A stretch of 10,207 nucleotides of DNA, from the NCBI GenBank assembly GCA_027025615.1, contig JALVQM010000416.1, forward strand, positions 1 to 10,207. Direction: 5' to 3'. Made by a program: the position numbers and the translations under genes. Source of the DNA: Desulfobacteraceae bacterium (GTDB lineage Bacteria; Desulfobacterota; Desulfobacteria; Desulfobacterales; Desulfosarcinaceae). Below the pieces are notes generated by a model. It was not told the origin of the DNA, did not search any database, and saw nothing but the letters and a program-made list of their open reading frames with translations. Positions 7,943-10,207 of this stretch are shown piece after piece (position 1 is the first letter of the stretch; each line of letters starts with the position of its first letter).

Positions 7943-7991
7943 TGATATTGGAGCTGTTATAAAACATTTGTTGCTGAATAGGTACTAAATC

Positions 7992-8072
7992 AAGGTTAAG
8001 GTTGAGCGGAAATTCTTTCTATTGAAGGTCACAACATGGTTAGAACAATTTTGAACTTCATCAAGGTTGAGC
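7992..8072 (+). repeat. Short direct repeats across the mqnP start
   Basis: In the 93-base gap before mqnP the hexamer AAGGTT occurs twice in tandem (7992-7997, 7998-8003). AAGGTTGAGC at 7998-8007 recurs exactly at 8063-8072 inside the gene, and ATCAAGGTT at 7989-7997 recurs at 8060-8068. The gap therefore holds a near copy of a short stretch of the mqnP 5' end, differing by one extra AAGGTT. This may be a small duplication scar or chance. The gap shows no terminator and no convincing promoter. Confidence 0.3.
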
Positions 8073-8863
8073 ACACCGCTTTCAGCCTGCCTCTTCTTTT
8101 TACAGGCGCCTGGTATGGTGCCGGCTGCCAGATACCCGATGGCAATATAATGACTCTGATTATAATCGCTGCTGTTGGAGCAAGGATTTTCGGTATGGCT
8201 TTCAACCGCATTTTTGACCGTCATCTGGATGCCATCAATCCAAGAACCGCCGGGCGAGAACTGCCAAGCGGCCGAATGACCCTGGGGCAGGCTTTGGCAG
8301 TTGCCATGGGGGGAATGGCCGTCTATCTGGCTGCCTGTGTCATGCTTGGCGGCTGGTGTCTGGTGCTTGCACCGGTACCGCTGGTTGCCCTGTTGAGCTA
8401 TTCACTGCTCAAGCGTTTTACCTGGCTTTGCCACCTGGGCATCGGGTTCAGCCTGGCACAGGCTCCCATAGGTGCTTACATTGCCGTTTCCAACAGTTTG
8501 AATCTTTCAGCGGAGATTCTAATTTTTTCCTTGTTTGTTTTCAGTTGGTTGACCGGGGCTGACGTTATTTACGCCCTGCTGGATATCGATAGCGACCGCC
8601 GGAACCGGGTTTTCAGCCTGCCGGCCAGGTTGGGTGCCTCACGGGCCCAGCAGGTAGCAGCCGGGTTTCATATGGCCGCCCTGATTCTTCTGGCCTTGTT
8701 GTTGTATCTTGGCGGTGCAAAAACTCTGGCCTGGAGCGGTTTTGGACTGACTGTAATTTTTTTCGGTCTTATGTATCTTCCTCAAATTCCGGTACCGATA
8801 CGCTTTTTCCCAATCGCCACTCTGGCCGGTGTGTTTGGAGCCCTGGCTCCGTTGCTGGCCTGA
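8036..8863 (+). CDS. mqnP: UbiA-family prenyltransferase, probable MqnP
   Basis: Integral membrane enzyme that should attach the polyprenyl tail to the naphthoate ring made by MqnD. The 275 residues are mostly hydrophobic, with about eight to nine membrane segments, as in UbiA proteins. Both aspartate-rich motifs that hold the Mg2+-diphosphate are visible: NRIFDRHLD (57-65), followed by AINPRTAGRELPSG (66-79), and DVIYALLDIDSD (176-187). The NRxxDxxxDAxNPRTAxRELP form is typical of 4-hydroxybenzoate and MqnP-type enzymes. The acceptor is inferred from the mqnD-mqnB and ubiX-ubiD neighbours: 4-hydroxybenzoate for ubiquinone is the alternative, but nothing else here points to ubiquinone. The ATG follows AAGG at 8025-8028, seven bases away. 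The 93-base gap after mqnB is the longest break inside the cluster. Confidence 0.88.
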   Translation: MVRTILNFIKVEHTAFSLPLLFTGAWYGAGCQIPDGNIMTLIIIAAVGARIFGMAFNRIFDRHLDAINPRTAGRELPSGRMTLGQALAVAMGGMAVYLAACVMLGGWCLVLAPVPLVALLSYSLLKRFTWLCHLGIGFSLAQAPIGAYIAVSNSLNLSAEILIFSLFVFSWLTGADVIYALLDIDSDRRNRVFSLPARLGASRAQQVAAGFHMAALILLALLLYLGGAKTLAWSGFGLTVIFFGLMYLPQIPVPIRFFPIATLAGVFGALAPLLA

Positions 8864-8868
8864 AAGAC

Positions 8869-8881
8869 AGGAGAAACAGTG
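8869..8881 (+). promoter_or_regulatory. Ribosome binding site fixing the GTG start of ubiX
   Basis: AGGAG at 8869-8873 lies five bases upstream of GTG at 8879. The mqnP stop codon (TGA 8861-8863) is in the same frame, so no earlier start is available. The conserved TGASG motif begins 13 residues in, as expected. The start is therefore GTG. Confidence 0.8.
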
Positions 8882-9457
8882 GGTTCAGAAAAAAAATTGC
8901 CTCTTTTGCTGGCCGTGACCGGTGCTTCCGGGATATTTGCTGCCAAGATACTGCTGCAAAAAGCGCCTTGGCCCGTAGTGTTAATTTCCAGCCGGTGGGC
9001 TCGCGAAGTATATGAATTGGAATGTGAGTCGTTCAACAAGTTGGCTGAATTGGCTGATACCGTGTACGACGAAGACGATCTTACTTCTCCTTTTTCTTCA
9101 GGTTCGGTGCCCTGCCGGGCCATGGTTATTTTACCTTGTTCTTCCAACACCCTTGCAGCTGTTGCTTCCGGCTTGGCTGACAATCTTATAACCCGGGCAG
9201 CCCATTGCCAGCTAAAGGAAAAGCGGCCCCTAGTTCTTGTGGTGCGCGAAACACCCTGGACCAGGATTGATATGGAAAATGCCCTGCGGGTATATGATGC
9301 CGGTGCTACTGTGATGCCGCTTTGTCCGCCGTTCTACATGCTTGGCAACCAGCCCGCAGAGAAAATAACCCTGGAGCAGTTGATGGGCGCTTTTGCTGAG
9401 CGCATTTTACAATTTCTTGGTGTTCAAGGCTTAAGGACCTGGGAGGACGTGCGGTGA
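8879..9457 (+). CDS. ubiX: UbiX-type flavin prenyltransferase
   Basis: Joins a dimethylallyl group to FMN, making the prenylated FMN cofactor used by UbiD decarboxylases. The 192 residues fit the family (about 185-210). Visible features are the FMN-binding TGASG (14-18), PCSSNTLAAVASGLADNLI (86-104), LKEKRPLVLVVRETPW (112-127) and PPFYM (150-154). R106, E124, Y153 and R175 line up with residues that hold the prenyl phosphate in known UbiX enzymes. Two motifs differ from the common form: RAAHC (106-110) where most have RAADV, and SSNT where many have SMKT. The protein thus looks like a divergent UbiX, perhaps a menaquinone-cluster subtype. It begins with GTG 15 bases after mqnP and overlaps the UbiD gene by four bases, which fits one cofactor maker feeding one enzyme. 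Confidence 0.9.
   Translation: MGSEKKLPLLLAVTGASGIFAAKILLQKAPWPVVLISSRWAREVYELECESFNKLAELADTVYDEDDLTSPFSSGSVPCRAMVILPCSSNTLAAVASGLADNLITRAAHCQLKEKRPLVLVVRETPWTRIDMENALRVYDAGATVMPLCPPFYMLGNQPAEKITLEQLMGAFAERILQFLGVQGLRTWEDVR
9442..9457 (+). promoter_or_regulatory. Ribosome binding site and GTGA overlap starting the UbiD gene
   Basis: GGAGG at 9442-9446 lies inside the 3' end of ubiX, seven bases from the GTG at 9454. The GTG shares bases with the ubiX TGA (GTGA), a common arrangement for translational coupling. The frame opened here reads without a stop to the edge of the window. Confidence 0.8.
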
Positions 9458-10207
9458 GCTTCAGAGACCTGCGAGATTTCATTCAAGCCCTTGAAAAAGC
9501 AGGGCAGTTGGTAAGAATAAACCGGCCGGTCGATCCCAACCAGGAAATTACCGTGATCCAACACCGGGTAATTCAGAGTAAAGGGCCGGCCCTGCTTTTT
9601 GAGAATGTAATCGGCGCCGGCTATCGCCTTGTAACTAATCTTTTTGGCACCTACCAAAGGGTTGAGATGGCTTTCGGGATGCATCCCGAGAAACTTGGCC
9701 AATTGCTGGCAGAAGCCGCCGAAGGTGTCCTCCATCCCAGTTTTAATGGTTTTTGGCGTAACAGGCGCGCTTTTATGCGCCTGGCAACAGCCCGGATGCG
9801 TAAAGTAACAACAGGGCCGGTAATGGAAACGGTCCAGCAACCGGCCGATCTGAACCGTCTGCCGGTTTTGACCTGCTGGCCTGAAGACGGGGGACCTTTT
9901 TTTACCCTGCCCCTGGTGCATACCACAGACCCCGTGAATGGACAGGGCAACCTGGGTATTTACCGTATGCAGCTATTTGACGCAGGTTCCACCGGGATGC
10001 ATTGGCAGATAGAAAAAGGAGGCGGATTTCATTATTATTCTGCCTGCCAGCATGGTCGGGCCTTGCCGGTTAGTGTTTTTCTTGGCGGTCCACCGGCCTT
10101 GATTGTTGCCGCCGTAGCACCCTTGCCCGAAGGTTTTGATGAACGTGTCCTGGCAGCCCTTATCATGGGACGATCATTGGAAGTAATTCTTCGAAAGGAT
10201 TCGGGGC
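9454..10207 (+). CDS. ubiD: UbiD-family decarboxylase, probable menaquinone pathway (partial, 3' end missing)
   Basis: Prenylated-FMN-dependent decarboxylase that should remove the 6-carboxyl group of the (prenylated) dihydroxynaphthoate made by MqnD and MqnP. The first 251 codons are present, about half of a usual UbiD protein. Reading from GTG 9454, the protein opens MSFRDLRDFIQALEKAGQLV, typical of the family. It goes on to NLFGTYQRVEMAFG (62-75), the cofactor-binding GNLGIYRMQ (165-173, with N166 and R171), TGMHWQIEKGG (180-190) and LGGPPALIVAAVAPLP (210-225). R171 is expected to be the arginine of the catalytic Glu-Arg-Glu set; the glutamates lie past the window edge. Pairing with ubiX and position after mqnP support the menaquinone role over ubiquinone or aromatic-acid breakdown. 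Whether it acts before or after prenylation is not shown by the sequence. Confidence 0.92.
   Translation, partial: MSFRDLRDFIQALEKAGQLVRINRPVDPNQEITVIQHRVIQSKGPALLFENVIGAGYRLVTNLFGTYQRVEMAFGMHPEKLGQLLAEAAEGVLHPSFNGFWRNRRAFMRLATARMRKVTTGPVMETVQQPADLNRLPVLTCWPEDGGPFFTLPLVHTTDPVNGQGNLGIYRMQLFDAGSTGMHWQIEKGGGFHYYSACQHGRALPVSVFLGGPPALIVAAVAPLPEGFDERVLAALIMGRSLEVILRKDSG

Noticed and set aside
8782..9183. Minus-strand open frame across the mqnP-ubiX junction (133 codons)
   Set aside because: It overlaps two well supported plus-strand genes and shows no domain, signal peptide or upstream signals.
1..10207. Mobile element, CRISPR array, toxin-antitoxin, defence or other new system
   Set aside because: All genes are known metabolic or replication families in one direction. 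I saw no transposase, integrase, array of repeats, terminal repeats or tRNA. The AT content is higher by eye in parts of 5200-5450 than in 8200-9400, but without signs of transfer.

Overview
The window is a compact, all-plus-strand bacterial chromosome segment: seven complete protein genes and one gene cut by the right edge. I see no RNA genes, mobile elements, CRISPR arrays or phage genes. Protein character (an unfused GuaB with CBS domains, a DnaE1-type replicase with a complete PHP site, futalosine-route menaquinone genes) and a moderate base composition suggest an anaerobic Gram-negative bacterium of the Desulfobacterota / Deltaproteobacteria type. That placement is an inference from general resemblance, not from a database comparison.

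Left part, housekeeping: guaB (19-1485, IMP dehydrogenase, guanine nucleotide synthesis), a 186-base gap holding two inverted repeats and a weak promoter candidate, then dnaE (1672-5199, DNA polymerase III alpha subunit). Middle: after a 79-base gap, a DegT/DnrJ/EryC1/StrS-type PLP-dependent sugar aminotransferase (5279-6454) whose substrate cannot be read from the sequence.

Right part, menaquinone synthesis by the futalosine pathway: mqnD (6492-7316), mqnB (7313-7942), a UbiA-family prenyltransferase that fits mqnP (8036-8863), a UbiX-type flavin prenyltransferase (8879-9457) and the first 251 codons of a UbiD-type decarboxylase (9454 to the edge). Together they cover removal of the purine base, formation of 1,4-dihydroxy-6-naphthoate, prenylation of the ring and its decarboxylation, with UbiX supplying the prenylated FMN that UbiD needs. 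The early enzymes MqnA, MqnE and MqnC and the final methyltransferase are not in the window. Two 4-base stop/start overlaps (ATGA at 7313, GTGA at 9454) and short gaps indicate an operon that continues past the right edge.

No clearly new system is visible. The points most worth a second look are the intact metal-site residues in the DnaE PHP domain (possible built-in proofreading), the unexplained aminotransferase at the head of the menaquinone genes, the substrate of the MqnB-like nucleosidase, a D-to-H change in a conserved UbiX motif, and the dyad-rich guaB-dnaE gap.
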